Source: CAYLNK01 sp964384675
GTDB lineage: Bacteria; Acidobacteriota; Thermoanaerobaculia; UBA5066
DNA length: 10,967 nucleotides
Assembly (NCBI GenBank): GCA_964384675.1
Contig: CAYLNK010000232.1
Coordinates: forward strand, 1 to 10,967
Direction of reading: 5' to 3'
Positions 1 through 7,841 of the stretch are shown here, piece by piece. The translations under genes and the position numbers were made by a program. The notes under the pieces were generated by a model. It had not been told where the DNA came from. It saw only the letters and a program-made list of their open reading frames with translations, and searched no databases. Each line of letters opens with the position of its first letter. The stretch's first letter is position 1.

Positions 1-1
1 C

Positions 2-1459
2 CCGGCCCGTCCGGTCGAGGCGCCCGCCGAGCGGACCGCCGAGGCGATGCCCCAGACGATAGCGGCGCCGAGCTCCGAGGTCCGGGTTCCGGCGTCCCGC
101 GCGGCGGCCCCGGCCCGCCGGCGCAAGACCGTCAGCGCCGAGGACAAGGCGCTCCTCGAGGCCGCCGAGGCGCTGCTCCAGCAGCAGGACCCGACCACCA
201 AGTCGAAGGACCTCACCAACCCGTACGAGTCGAAGGCCATCGGGGGCGGCGACAAGGCGTTCACGGGTGAGCCGATCACGCTGAACCTGAAGGACGCCGA
301 CATCAAGGACACCCTCCAGCGATTCAGCGAGCTGACCGGACTCAACATCGTGCTCGACCCGGACGTCCGGGGCACGGTCACGGTCAGCCTCACGGACATT
401 CCCTGGGACCAGGCTCTCGAGCTGATCCTCAAGATCAATGCCCTCGGCTACGTGCTCGAGGGGAACGTCATGCGCATCGCCCCGACCGGAAAGCTGGCGG
501 TCGAGGAAGCCAACAAGCTGAAGCTGATCGAGGCGCAGGACCGGAACCGCCCCGTCAAGACGGTCATCCAGAAGCTCTCGTACGTGACCGCGGGCGAGGC
601 GGCCAAGACCGCGAAGAGCGTGATGTCGGCGCGGGGTGACATCTTCGTCGACACGCGGTCCAACAGCCTGATCATCAAGGAGCTGCCCGACTACCTGCCC
701 ACGGTCCTCGATCTCCTCAAGAACCTCGACGTCCCGACACCCCAGGTCCTGATCGAGGCCCGCATCGTCGAGGCCACGCGGCAGTTCCAGAAGCAGCTGG
801 GCGTGGACTGGCGGATCAACGGCGTCGCGGACACCGCTCACGGCAACACGACCGGGCTCGTCTTCCCGAACCAGGGAACGGTCGCGGGTCAGGTCTCGCT
901 CCCCGCCGGCAACCAGCTCCTCCGCCTGACCGCCGGGAACGTCCTCGACACCTTCCGCCTGGACATCGCCCTGTCGGCCGCCGAGAGCCGCGGTCTGATC
1001 AAGATCATCTCCACGCCGAAGGTCCAGACCCAGACCAACCTCTCGGCGGCAATCCAGTCCGGTTTCCAGATCCCGGTTCAGACCACCGTCAACAACACGA
1101 CGTCCGTCCTCTATATCGATGCGACTCTGAAGCTCGAGGTCACGCCGCAGATCACGTCCGAAGGATCGGTGATCATGGAGCTGAAGGTCCAGAAGGTCGA
1201 GCCCGCGCTGGCCCTCAATATCGCCGGCGGGCAGAACGTCCCGCTCACCATCCGTCAGGCGAAGACGACCCTGATGGTCCGGGACGGCGCCACCGCGATC
1301 ATCGGCGGGATCTTCAAGCTGACCACCAACGAAGCCCGCAACATGGTCCCCGGACTGTGGAAGATCCCGCTTCTCGGCAACCTCTTCCGGAACAAGGCGG
1401 AGTCCGAGGCCAGCGACGAGCTGATGATCTTCATCACGCCGCGGATCATCAAGAATTAG
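2..1459 (+). CDS. pilQ: Type IV pilus secretin PilQ, C-terminal part (5' end outside window)
   Basis: Outer-membrane secretin whose multimer forms the gated channel through which the type IV pilus passes. The reading frame is open to the left edge, so the ATG at 47 is probably internal and any N-terminal AMIN domains lie outside. Visible parts in order: an Ala/Pro-rich linker (to about base 270); a secretin/TonB short N-terminal (STN, N0) domain at about 275-484, with the typical DADIKDTLQRF and GLNIVLDPDVRGTVT segments; a NolW-like secretin N domain at about 542-745; then the secretin beta-barrel domain from the VLIEARIVEA segment (about 749) to the end. The C-terminus is classical: VRDGATAIIGGIF, then PGLWKIPLLGNLFR, then ELMIFITPRII just before the stop. 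This LGNLFR/ITPRI ending is characteristic of PilQ-type secretins. The next gene follows after 14 bases, suggesting co-transcription. A type II secretion GspD or HofQ-like protein is the alternative, but STN plus this C-terminus favours PilQ. Confidence 0.93.
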   Translation, partial: PARPVEAPAERTAEAMPQTIAAPSSEVRVPASRAAAPARRRKTVSAEDKALLEAAEALLQQQDPTTKSKDLTNPYESKAIGGGDKAFTGEPITLNLKDADIKDTLQRFSELTGLNIVLDPDVRGTVTVSLTDIPWDQALELILKINALGYVLEGNVMRIAPTGKLAVEEANKLKLIEAQDRNRPVKTVIQKLSYVTAGEAAKTAKSVMSARGDIFVDTRSNSLIIKELPDYLPTVLDLLKNLDVPTPQVLIEARIVEATRQFQKQLGVDWRINGVADTAHGNTTGLVFPNQGTVAGQVSLPAGNQLLRLTAGNVLDTFRLDIALSAAESRGLIKIISTPKVQTQTNLSAAIQSGFQIPVQTTVNNTTSVLYIDATLKLEVTPQITSEGSVIMELKVQKVEPALALNIAGGQNVPLTIRQAKTTLMVRDGATAIIGGIFKLTTNEARNMVPGLWKIPLLGNLFRNKAESEASDELMIFITPRIIKN

Positions 1460-1464
1460 GAGGG
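1458..1464 (+). promoter_or_regulatory. Shine-Dalgarno AGGAGGG of the small lipoprotein gene
   Basis: A near-perfect AGGAGGG overlaps the pilQ stop codon. It lies 9 bases before the ATG at 1474, but only 3 bases before an in-frame GTG at 1468. This settles the start at 1474 and suggests translation is coupled to the end of pilQ. Confidence 0.8.
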
Positions 1465-1473
1465 ACGGTGCAC

Positions 1474-2034
1474 ATGGCTAGAAAAAGAGTCCCCGCGCTC
1501 GCGTGGATTGCGGCGCTTGCCCTGGTAGGCGTGCCGTCCTGCTCGACGAACACCAAGGGCGACGATCCGTCGCCGGTCTTCTATTCGGCGTCGCACGAGC
1601 TGCTCCCGGCGGCGAAGGTCGTCAACTCCGGATCGCCCCTTCAGATCCAGCGGACCATACTCAACTCGGTCCTCAAGAGTCCCTCGGCGACGGCCTCGAG
1701 CTTCCTGGACAGCAATCTCGACTACTACACGATCGATTGGGTCCGGATCGACGGCGGCACGAAGGCCCCTCGGCGAGAGCAGTACGGCGGCAACGTCCTG
1801 GTCCCGGCGGGTGGCGTCTCGACTCTCCTGAACTACCTGTTCATGAGCGCGGATGCCCTCGAGCAGTCCCCCTTCGATCAGCTCTTCCCCTTCAATGGCG
1901 GATTCGACCGAGAGACGGGAAACAAGCAGATCCGTTGCCGGGCCACCGTGACGTACTACGGGCACACGCTGGCGGGCCAGGCCGTCACCGGGACCTCGAA
2001 CTTCGACATGACTTTCCTGTACGTAGCGCCATGA
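1474..2034 (+). CDS. Small putative lipoprotein of unknown function, downstream of pilQ
   Basis: 186-residue protein. The frame is open further upstream inside pilQ, but the strong Shine-Dalgarno fixes the start at 1474. The N-terminus has basic residues (RKR), a hydrophobic segment and a lipobox-like VPSC with the candidate lipidated Cys23. Pro at -2 is unusual, so ordinary signal peptidase cleavage is possible. The mature part contains a polar, aromatic segment (DYYTIDWVRIDGG) and ends in alternating hydrophobic stretches (RCRATVTYYG, FDMTFLYVAP) that look like strands of an Ig-like beta sandwich. No catalytic motif is visible and I do not recognise a named family. It has no TPRs, so it does not resemble the known pilotins PilF/PilW or Tgl. 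Sitting between pilQ and a large TIG lipoprotein, it may be an accessory outer-membrane protein of the pilus machine; that is inference from position only. Confidence 0.82.
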   Translation: MARKRVPALAWIAALALVGVPSCSTNTKGDDPSPVFYSASHELLPAAKVVNSGSPLQIQRTILNSVLKSPSATASSFLDSNLDYYTIDWVRIDGGTKAPRREQYGGNVLVPAGGVSTLLNYLFMSADALEQSPFDQLFPFNGGFDRETGNKQIRCRATVTYYGHTLAGQAVTGTSNFDMTFLYVAP

Positions 2035-2121
2035 CGAGCCGTTCGACGACCGTCCCCGTCACGAGCCCTCCGGTTCTGCGCCGGTTTGAAGGCCCGTCCC
2101 GTCCGATCGCTGGATGATCAC

Positions 2122-2127
2122 GAGGTG
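2122..2127 (+). promoter_or_regulatory. Ribosome binding site deciding the start of the TIG lipoprotein
   Basis: GAGGTG lies 6 bases upstream of the ATG at 2134. The frame is open further upstream to a TTG at 2086, but that start has no such site and would bury the signal peptide behind 16 charged and polar residues. The ATG at 2134 is therefore preferred. Confidence 0.6.
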
Positions 2128-2133
2128 AAAGAA

Positions 2134-5082
2134 ATGCGTCGAGCCCTGTCGTCGCCTCTCGCACTGCTCGCGGGCCTGGCCTTCTTCCTTCACGGATGCG
2201 CCGGAGAGTCCCCCACGGGGGCCGGGAATCCTCCCTCCGGGCCTCCGGGGAGCTGCGGTGTCGCGATCACGCTCAAGTCGTCGTTCGCGACGCCGTTCGC
2301 CGGAACGGGCGTCTTCGTCGCGGCGACGGTGACGAGGAACAACGCGCCGGTCGCCGACGGCACGTCGGTCCTGTTCTCGACGGACCTGGGGTTCTTCCTC
2401 GAGAACAGCAGCAACACGATCTCCAAGCTCACCGTCGGCGGCGTCGCCGAGGTGACCCTGGCGTCCGTGTCGTCCGGTGACGCTCACGTGAAGGCCACCG
2501 TGGACTGTGCGACGACGCCGGTCACGGTCGCGTTTCAAGACCTTCCGGTCGACGGACCGTTCATCTCCTCGATCACGCCCGACCGGGGCACCTGCGTCGG
2601 GGGCACGGCCGTGACGATCAACGGAGGCAAGTTCGGGACGGACGCGGGCCGGATCCGGGTCACGTTCGGCGGAGCGCGCGCGCAGCTCACCTTGCTGACG
2701 AACAACCAGATCGTGGTGACCACGCCCGAACGGAAGCTCGCGAACGCCCAGGTGCCGGAGGTCGTCGACCTCGACGTCGTGGTCGGAGCGGACACGCCGT
2801 TCCCGACGACCGTCAGGAAGGCCAAGGCTTATACCTACTACTGCGTCGACAAGCCGATCTTCATCTCGTCCGTCGTCCCGAACTCGGGAGATCCCCTGGG
2901 CGGAGACGCGGTGATCATCAACGGCGGGAACTTCACGGGCACGTCGGCGACCACGCGCGTCACCTTCGGCGGCGTTCCGGCCACGATCAACTCCCTCAGC
3001 GAGGTCGCCATCTCGGCCCTGACCCCGGCTCACGCGCTCGCCAACAAGTCGATCCCGGAGACGGTGGACGTGGCCGTGAGCACCAACATCGACCAGGTGT
3101 CGGCGCAGACCGCCGTGGCTCCGAGGAGCTACACGTACCGCGCCAGCGGTCCGGACCCCAACTGCAATACCAATCCCGGGCTCTACCTCTCGGCGATCTC
3201 GCCGAACACCGGGCCGCCGACGGGCGGGACGGTCGTGAGCATCACGGGCGGCGGTTTCGGAAGCCTCATCTCGCGGGTGCGGGTCGACCTGGGGACCCGG
3301 CCGGCGCAGGTGACCTCGGTCTCGCCCAACCAGATCACCATCTCGACGCCGCAGATCACCCTTTCGAACCCCGAGGTGGCCGAGACGTACGACCTCGTGG
3401 TGACGGTCGATGCGGGAGGGCCGCAGCAAGCCTGCGCCCGGATCGCGAACGCCTTCACGTACACGCGGCTCGCCCTCGACCCGGTCATCTACTCCACGTC
3501 GCCGCGGTCGGGCCCGAACGACTCCGCCACCCGGGTCACCATCTTCGGCACCGGGTTCCAGTTCCCGATGCAGGTGTTCCTGACCGGCGGCGCGTGCGGG
3601 GCGACTCGCGTCGAAGCGAAGGTCGACACGATCCTCCCGAACACGATCGTGTTCCAGACCCCGACGGCGACCAACAACAACTCGTGTCTCGCCGGCCAGC
3701 TCGCGACGATCGAGATCGTGAACCCGGTCACCGGCAAGAAGACGAGCTGCCCCGACTGCTTCCGGTACTACGCGTGTCCCCGCGTGAGCTCGGTGTCGCC
3801 GACCCAGGCGCCGTACTACCAGGAGTCGCTCGTCACCGTCATCGGCTCCAACTTCGAGGAGCCGGTCGAGGCGACGTTCGTCAACGCCGCGGCGCCGACT
3901 CAGACGATCCGTCTCACGGTGACCTCGGTCTCCTCCGGCCTGATCACGGTCCGGATGCCGGCGATCGATCCTCTGACCGCCGGTGGGAGCCAGTGCGCGA
4001 ACGTGGTGGGACAGATCCAGCTGAGCTTCATCGGAGTCGACTGTCCGGCCGAGGCCAACGTGGTCGACTTCACCTACAAGGTGGATCCGCCGCAGGTCCA
4101 GTCCGCCACCCCGACCACCTACAACCAGGACGGCTCGCCGGCCGGGAACCCGTTGGGTAGCGCCCCGGCCACGGTCACGGTCAATGGCGCCTTCTTCCAG
4201 GACCCGATGACGGTGGTGCTCACGAAGGCCGACGGCACCTCGATCGACTACACCAGGGTCAACAACCCCATCGTGTCGAACGTCGCGACCCTCACGTTCC
4301 CGGCGCCGGCCATCCGGAACGGGGACCTGAACGAGCAGGCCTGCCTCATCGACGGGACGCCCAGCGGCAACAAGTACGTTCCGACCTCGTTCGGAATCAG
4401 GGTCCGGAACGTCCGGACCGGGTGCGAGACGTACGTCCCCAACCTCCTCGTGTACAACCCGGCGGATGCGACCTGCCGTTCCAAGCCCTTCATTGACAGC
4501 GGGATCCCGCCGTCGGCCACGATCTGCGCTCCCTATGGACCGTACCAGCTCACCGCCAAGGGAGGCGTGCAGCCCTACTTCTGGTCGACGACGAATCTGC
4601 CCGCCGGTCTCATCCTCGACCCGTCGACGGGCGCCATCTCCGGAACACCCAAGCTCCAGGCTGCTGGCGCGGGTGGGACGACGACCCCGTCGTTCACGGT
4701 GACGGTGACCGATTCGACGACCCCGGTGCCCCAGACCGCGACCCGGACGTTCATCATCGCGGTGAACGACCCGAACGGTCCGTTCTCGGTGAGCGGCAAC
4801 GAGATCCAGGCCGTGCCCGCCGCGGGGGGCTCCGGGACGCTCCTGACCGCGGTCCCCAACTCCACCTTCCAGCCGATCAAGTGGACGATCGACTCGGTCA
4901 CGCCGGCTCCGCTCGTTCCGTTCGGGCAGGCGCCGTCGACCGGCCCGACGTACCAGATCTACGTCCCCGGAGCCAACGCGGCAGGCGTCTATACGGTCGT
5001 GGTCCGAGCCACGGACACGCCTCCATGCGGCGGGCCCGCGCACACGGCGGCCTTCACCGTCACGATGACCAAGAACCCCTGA
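2134..5082 (+). CDS. Large putative surface lipoprotein with tandem IPT/TIG domains
   Basis: 982-residue protein starting with a lipoprotein signal: basic MRR, a hydrophobic core, then a lipobox-like LHGC with Cys22. Next comes an invasin-like Ig domain (about 45-140), six tandem IPT/TIG-like domains (about 142-236, 240-336, 349-445, 449-547, 548-649, 650-776), a putative-Ig (He_PIG-like) domain with LPAGLILDPSTGAISGTP (about 796-879), and a last Ig-like domain (880-982). TIG hallmarks recur: a P-x-x-G opening turn, then VTINGGKF or VTIFGTGF, and a closing YTY or FTYK strand. There are 18 cysteines besides the lipidated one. No enzyme motif is seen, so a structural or binding role is likely. 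TIG proteins are generally extracellular or surface-exposed. It lies 99 bases after the small lipoprotein, in the same direction as pilQ, and is followed by a strong hairpin, so it is probably last in the pilus-linked unit. An adhesin or a secretin/pilus-associated surface protein is plausible but unproven. Confidence 0.9.
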   Translation: MRRALSSPLALLAGLAFFLHGCAGESPTGAGNPPSGPPGSCGVAITLKSSFATPFAGTGVFVAATVTRNNAPVADGTSVLFSTDLGFFLENSSNTISKLTVGGVAEVTLASVSSGDAHVKATVDCATTPVTVAFQDLPVDGPFISSITPDRGTCVGGTAVTINGGKFGTDAGRIRVTFGGARAQLTLLTNNQIVVTTPERKLANAQVPEVVDLDVVVGADTPFPTTVRKAKAYTYYCVDKPIFISSVVPNSGDPLGGDAVIINGGNFTGTSATTRVTFGGVPATINSLSEVAISALTPAHALANKSIPETVDVAVSTNIDQVSAQTAVAPRSYTYRASGPDPNCNTNPGLYLSAISPNTGPPTGGTVVSITGGGFGSLISRVRVDLGTRPAQVTSVSPNQITISTPQITLSNPEVAETYDLVVTVDAGGPQQACARIANAFTYTRLALDPVIYSTSPRSGPNDSATRVTIFGTGFQFPMQVFLTGGACGATRVEAKVDTILPNTIVFQTPTATNNNSCLAGQLATIEIVNPVTGKKTSCPDCFRYYACPRVSSVSPTQAPYYQESLVTVIGSNFEEPVEATFVNAAAPTQTIRLTVTSVSSGLITVRMPAIDPLTAGGSQCANVVGQIQLSFIGVDCPAEANVVDFTYKVDPPQVQSATPTTYNQDGSPAGNPLGSAPATVTVNGAFFQDPMTVVLTKADGTSIDYTRVNNPIVSNVATLTFPAPAIRNGDLNEQACLIDGTPSGNKYVPTSFGIRVRNVRTGCETYVPNLLVYNPADATCRSKPFIDSGIPPSATICAPYGPYQLTAKGGVQPYFWSTTNLPAGLILDPSTGAISGTPKLQAAGAGGTTTPSFTVTVTDSTTPVPQTATRTFIIAVNDPNGPFSVSGNEIQAVPAAGGSGTLLTAVPNSTFQPIKWTIDSVTPAPLVPFGQAPSTGPTYQIYVPGANAAGVYTVVVRATDTPPCGGPAHTAAFTVTMTKNP
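2557..4461 (+). repeat. Six tandem IPT/TIG-like domain repeats within the lipoprotein gene
   Basis: Six degenerate repeats of about 95-127 codons each. Repeats 1-3 are most alike and share an 11-residue signature, L-[AS]-N-x2-[VI]-[PA]-E-x2-D, at residues 202, 302 and 410. Repeats 4-6 are more divergent and richer in cysteine. The similarity is at protein level; no long exact DNA repeats were noticed. Confidence 0.75.
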
Positions 5083-5107
5083 CCCTTCTCGGAATCTCCG
5101 GATCTTC

Positions 5108-5135
5108 CGACGGGCCGCCGAAAGGCGGCCCGTCG
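5108..5135 (+). terminator. Perfect GC hairpin terminator without U-tract
   Basis: A 12-bp perfect inverted repeat (CGACGGGCCGCC, bases 5108-5119, pairing with 5124-5135) encloses a GAAA tetraloop. It starts 25 bases after the stop codon of the TIG lipoprotein. No T-run follows on either strand, so it is either a U-less intrinsic terminator or a 3'-end-stabilising stem. Its position between two gene blocks supports a boundary of transcription. Confidence 0.65.
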
Positions 5136-5174
5136 CCTGATCGGGAGTGCCGATCGCAGGCTGCGAAATTGCCT

Positions 5175-5180
5175 TACACT
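5175..5180 (+). promoter_or_regulatory. Possible -10 element upstream of the TPR-Roadblock gene
   Basis: TACACT, within an A/T-richer island (AAATTGCCTTACACT), matches 4 of 6 positions of the sigma-70 -10 consensus. It lies between the hairpin terminator and the next gene, where a promoter is expected. No good -35 is seen at the usual spacing. If used, the transcript would begin at or near the run of seven G (5186-5192) that also serves as a Shine-Dalgarno-like element. Confidence 0.3.
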
Positions 5181-5203
5181 CTTCTGGGGGGGACGAGAAG
5201 CTG

Positions 5204-7297
5204 ATGGCGCTCTTCGGCGGGAAGCCCCTGTCGCGCCTGGACGAGCTCAAGAAGATCGTCGCCAAGGACCCGAGCTCACGGCAGTTCCTCGCGCTGGCGG
5301 AGGAATACCGCAAGCTCGGCCGGCTCCGGGAGGCGATGGAGACGCTGGAGCACGGAATCCAGGCGATCCCGGGCTACGTCGCGGCCTATGTGGCGCTGGG
5401 CCGGACGTATCAGCAGATGGGCCTTCCGGACCAGGCGATCGTGGCGTACGGCTCCGCGCTCAAGTTCGACCGGGAGAACCTCGTGGCGATCCGGCAGATC
5501 GCCGACGCCTACTTGAAGAAGGGCGAGAAGGTCGAGGCGATCAAGAAGCTGAAGCTCTTCCGGGCGCTCAAGTCGGGGGATCCAGAGGTCGAGCAGCTGA
5601 TCCAGCAGCTCGACGCCGAGCTGAACCCCCCCCGGCCTAAGAGCACCGACGCCTGGCCGACGGCCGGAGGGCTGCGGGCCCCGGCCTCCCCGTTCGCATC
5701 GAGACCAGCGCCGCAGCCCATCCCCAGCGCTCTGCCCGAGCCCAGCCCCGCGCGCTTCGAGCCCATCCGTCCGCCCCTGGAGACGTCCGGCGCGTTCGCG
5801 CGCCGGGACTACCCGAAGCCGCCGGATTTCTCCGCCGCTCCGTACCCGAAGGACCGACAGTCGGCTTTCTCGTCGGGTGGCTCGGCCTTTGCGCCGCCGC
5901 CCCCCGGGGTCGAGGAGCCATCGCCGATGCCCACGGGCCGGCCCGAAGCTCCGGGGGCCATGGCGCGCGTCGAGCCGCTCCCGCGGCCAGGACCGCCTCC
6001 CACGCCCCCTCCGCGCCCGCTGCTGGCGAATCCTCCCGCGGCCAGCCCGTTCGTGGCGTTCGACGCGCTGGTGGAGCCCCGACCCCTGCCCCGGCGTGAA
6101 GCGCCTCCGTCGGGACTGCCGACGGGGATCGGCTCCACGACGGGAAGCGTGACCGTGCCGGAGAGGACCGGGCCGATCGGCCGCGCCCGCATACCCGATC
6201 CGGCGGAGCTCCTGGAGCTGACCTTCGATGGCGCCCTCCGTCGGACGAGGGTCGAGCCCGGCCCGCCGGTCACGTCACCGGTGGCGCCGGCGGCCGAGGT
6301 GCCGGGGCCGGCCCCTCGGCGGGAACAGACGACCGCACCCGTCCACGCTCCTCCGGTGGAGCCGATGGAGGTCCGTTCGCGGCCGATCACCCTTCCCATC
6401 CCCGAGGTCGAGCCGGTCGTCCCACCGTCCCAGGCGAGCTGGACGAGCGCACCCCCGCCAACCCACGTCGAGGAGGAACGGGCCGACCCGGTCTTCGATT
6501 TCGAGGAGGAGGTGGAGCCGCCTCTCCTGGCGCCGGAGCCCGAAGGGGCCGGATCTCTCGACACCCTCGACCTTCCGGTCGCTGAGGGGGCGGGAGAGCC
6601 CTTCCCGGCGGGAACGGATGCCGCCGTCCACGAGTTGGTGGCCGAACCGGAGCCTCCAGTTCCCGTGGCGGAGGCCGAGTCCGTCCTCGAGCCCCCATCC
6701 GAGCCGTCCCCGTTCGAATCCGAGCCGGCTCCCGTCGTCACCGAGACTCTCGCGGAGCTCTACCGGGCGCAGGGCCACGCGGTCGAGGCTCGGGATACGT
6801 ATGGCGTCCTGGCCGCGGCCGAGCCCGACGAGGTCCGCGCCCGCGAGCTCGAGGCGAGGGCCGCCGCGCTGTCGGAGCGGCTCGAGCGTTCCCGAGGCCT
6901 GCGGCAGTGGGCGAGCCGGCTCACGAGTCCGCCGCCGGCCGAGATCGAAAGCCTGGGAGAGGTCCTCGACGCGCTGATCTCGGGGACGGAGGGAGTGCGT
7001 GCGGCCTCGCTCACCGACCTGGAAGGGCTCCCGGTCGTGTCGGCGGGCGAGCCCGTGATGGAGACCCTGATCGCGGAGGTGACGGCCTTCTGGAAGGGCG
7101 TGCAGCGAGTGCGCGACGACCTGGGGGCCGGTCCGCTCAAGTACCTGACCTTCACGGCGGGCGATGGTGCCGCGATCGTTGCCGCCGCCTCGCCCGAGTA
7201 CTCGCTCATCCTGAGGACCGATCGGGACGTGCCGCTCGGGAGGATCCGCTACGAGGTCGGGCGGGTCTCCGCGCTGCTTCGCCCCGTGCTCGGCTAG
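5204..7297 (+). CDS. TPR protein with Pro-rich linker and C-terminal Roadblock/LC7 domain
   Basis: 697 residues from the ATG at 5204, chosen because a G-rich Shine-Dalgarno-like run (5186-5193) precedes it; the frame is open further upstream to 5147. No signal peptide or membrane segment is seen, so it should be cytoplasmic. Residues 1-141 form about three to four TPR helix pairs (LALAEEYRKLGRLREAMETL; YVALGRTYQQMGLPDQAIVA; ADAYLKKGEKVEAIKKL). Residues 142-512 are a Pro/Ala/Glu-rich, probably disordered linker. Residues 513-578 hold another TPR-like pair (TETLAELYRAQGHAVEARDT). Residues 579-697 match the Roadblock/LC7 fold, with the EGVRAASLTDLEGLPVVSAG strand-turn typical of MglB-like proteins and a C-terminal helix. 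Roadblock proteins bind Ras-like GTPases, and MglB is the GAP of MglA in Myxococcus polarity control. TPRs bind protein partners; in Myxococcus the TPR protein SgmX links MglA to type IV pili. A role in placing or regulating the pilus is inferred from these families and the nearby pilQ. Confidence 0.9.
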   Translation: MALFGGKPLSRLDELKKIVAKDPSSRQFLALAEEYRKLGRLREAMETLEHGIQAIPGYVAAYVALGRTYQQMGLPDQAIVAYGSALKFDRENLVAIRQIADAYLKKGEKVEAIKKLKLFRALKSGDPEVEQLIQQLDAELNPPRPKSTDAWPTAGGLRAPASPFASRPAPQPIPSALPEPSPARFEPIRPPLETSGAFARRDYPKPPDFSAAPYPKDRQSAFSSGGSAFAPPPPGVEEPSPMPTGRPEAPGAMARVEPLPRPGPPPTPPPRPLLANPPAASPFVAFDALVEPRPLPRREAPPSGLPTGIGSTTGSVTVPERTGPIGRARIPDPAELLELTFDGALRRTRVEPGPPVTSPVAPAAEVPGPAPRREQTTAPVHAPPVEPMEVRSRPITLPIPEVEPVVPPSQASWTSAPPPTHVEEERADPVFDFEEEVEPPLLAPEPEGAGSLDTLDLPVAEGAGEPFPAGTDAAVHELVAEPEPPVPVAEAESVLEPPSEPSPFESEPAPVVTETLAELYRAQGHAVEARDTYGVLAAAEPDEVRARELEARAAALSERLERSRGLRQWASRLTSPPPAEIESLGEVLDALISGTEGVRAASLTDLEGLPVVSAGEPVMETLIAEVTAFWKGVQRVRDDLGAGPLKYLTFTAGDGAAIVAAASPEYSLILRTDRDVPLGRIRYEVGRVSALLRPVLG

Positions 7298-7330
7298 CCA
7301 GCACTACAGATTTCAGGAGCCTGGACCGTC

Positions 7331-7831
<501 letters not shown>

Positions 7832-7841
7832 GCCCCGGCCG

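Noticed and set aside
2086..2133. Upstream TTG as start of the TIG lipoprotein.
   Set aside because: It would place 16 charged and polar residues before the signal peptide and lacks a ribosome site; the ATG at 2134 has one at good spacing.
2059..5313. Very long open frame on the minus strand covering the whole TIG lipoprotein gene.
   Set aside because: Its translation is dominated by Arg, Asp, Gly, His and Val with no domains, as expected from the complement of a high-GC gene. The plus-strand frame has a signal peptide, a ribosome site and recognisable TIG domains.
5809..6741. Gly/Ser-rich minus-strand frame opposite the Pro-rich linker.
   Set aside because: Gly/Ser runs are simply the complement of Pro/Ala/Arg codons; there is no ribosome site or family resemblance.
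7314..7323. Small palindrome CAGGAGCCTG over the accB ribosome site.
   Set aside because: Four-base arms with a two-base loop cannot form a stable RNA hairpin, so no regulatory role can be supported.
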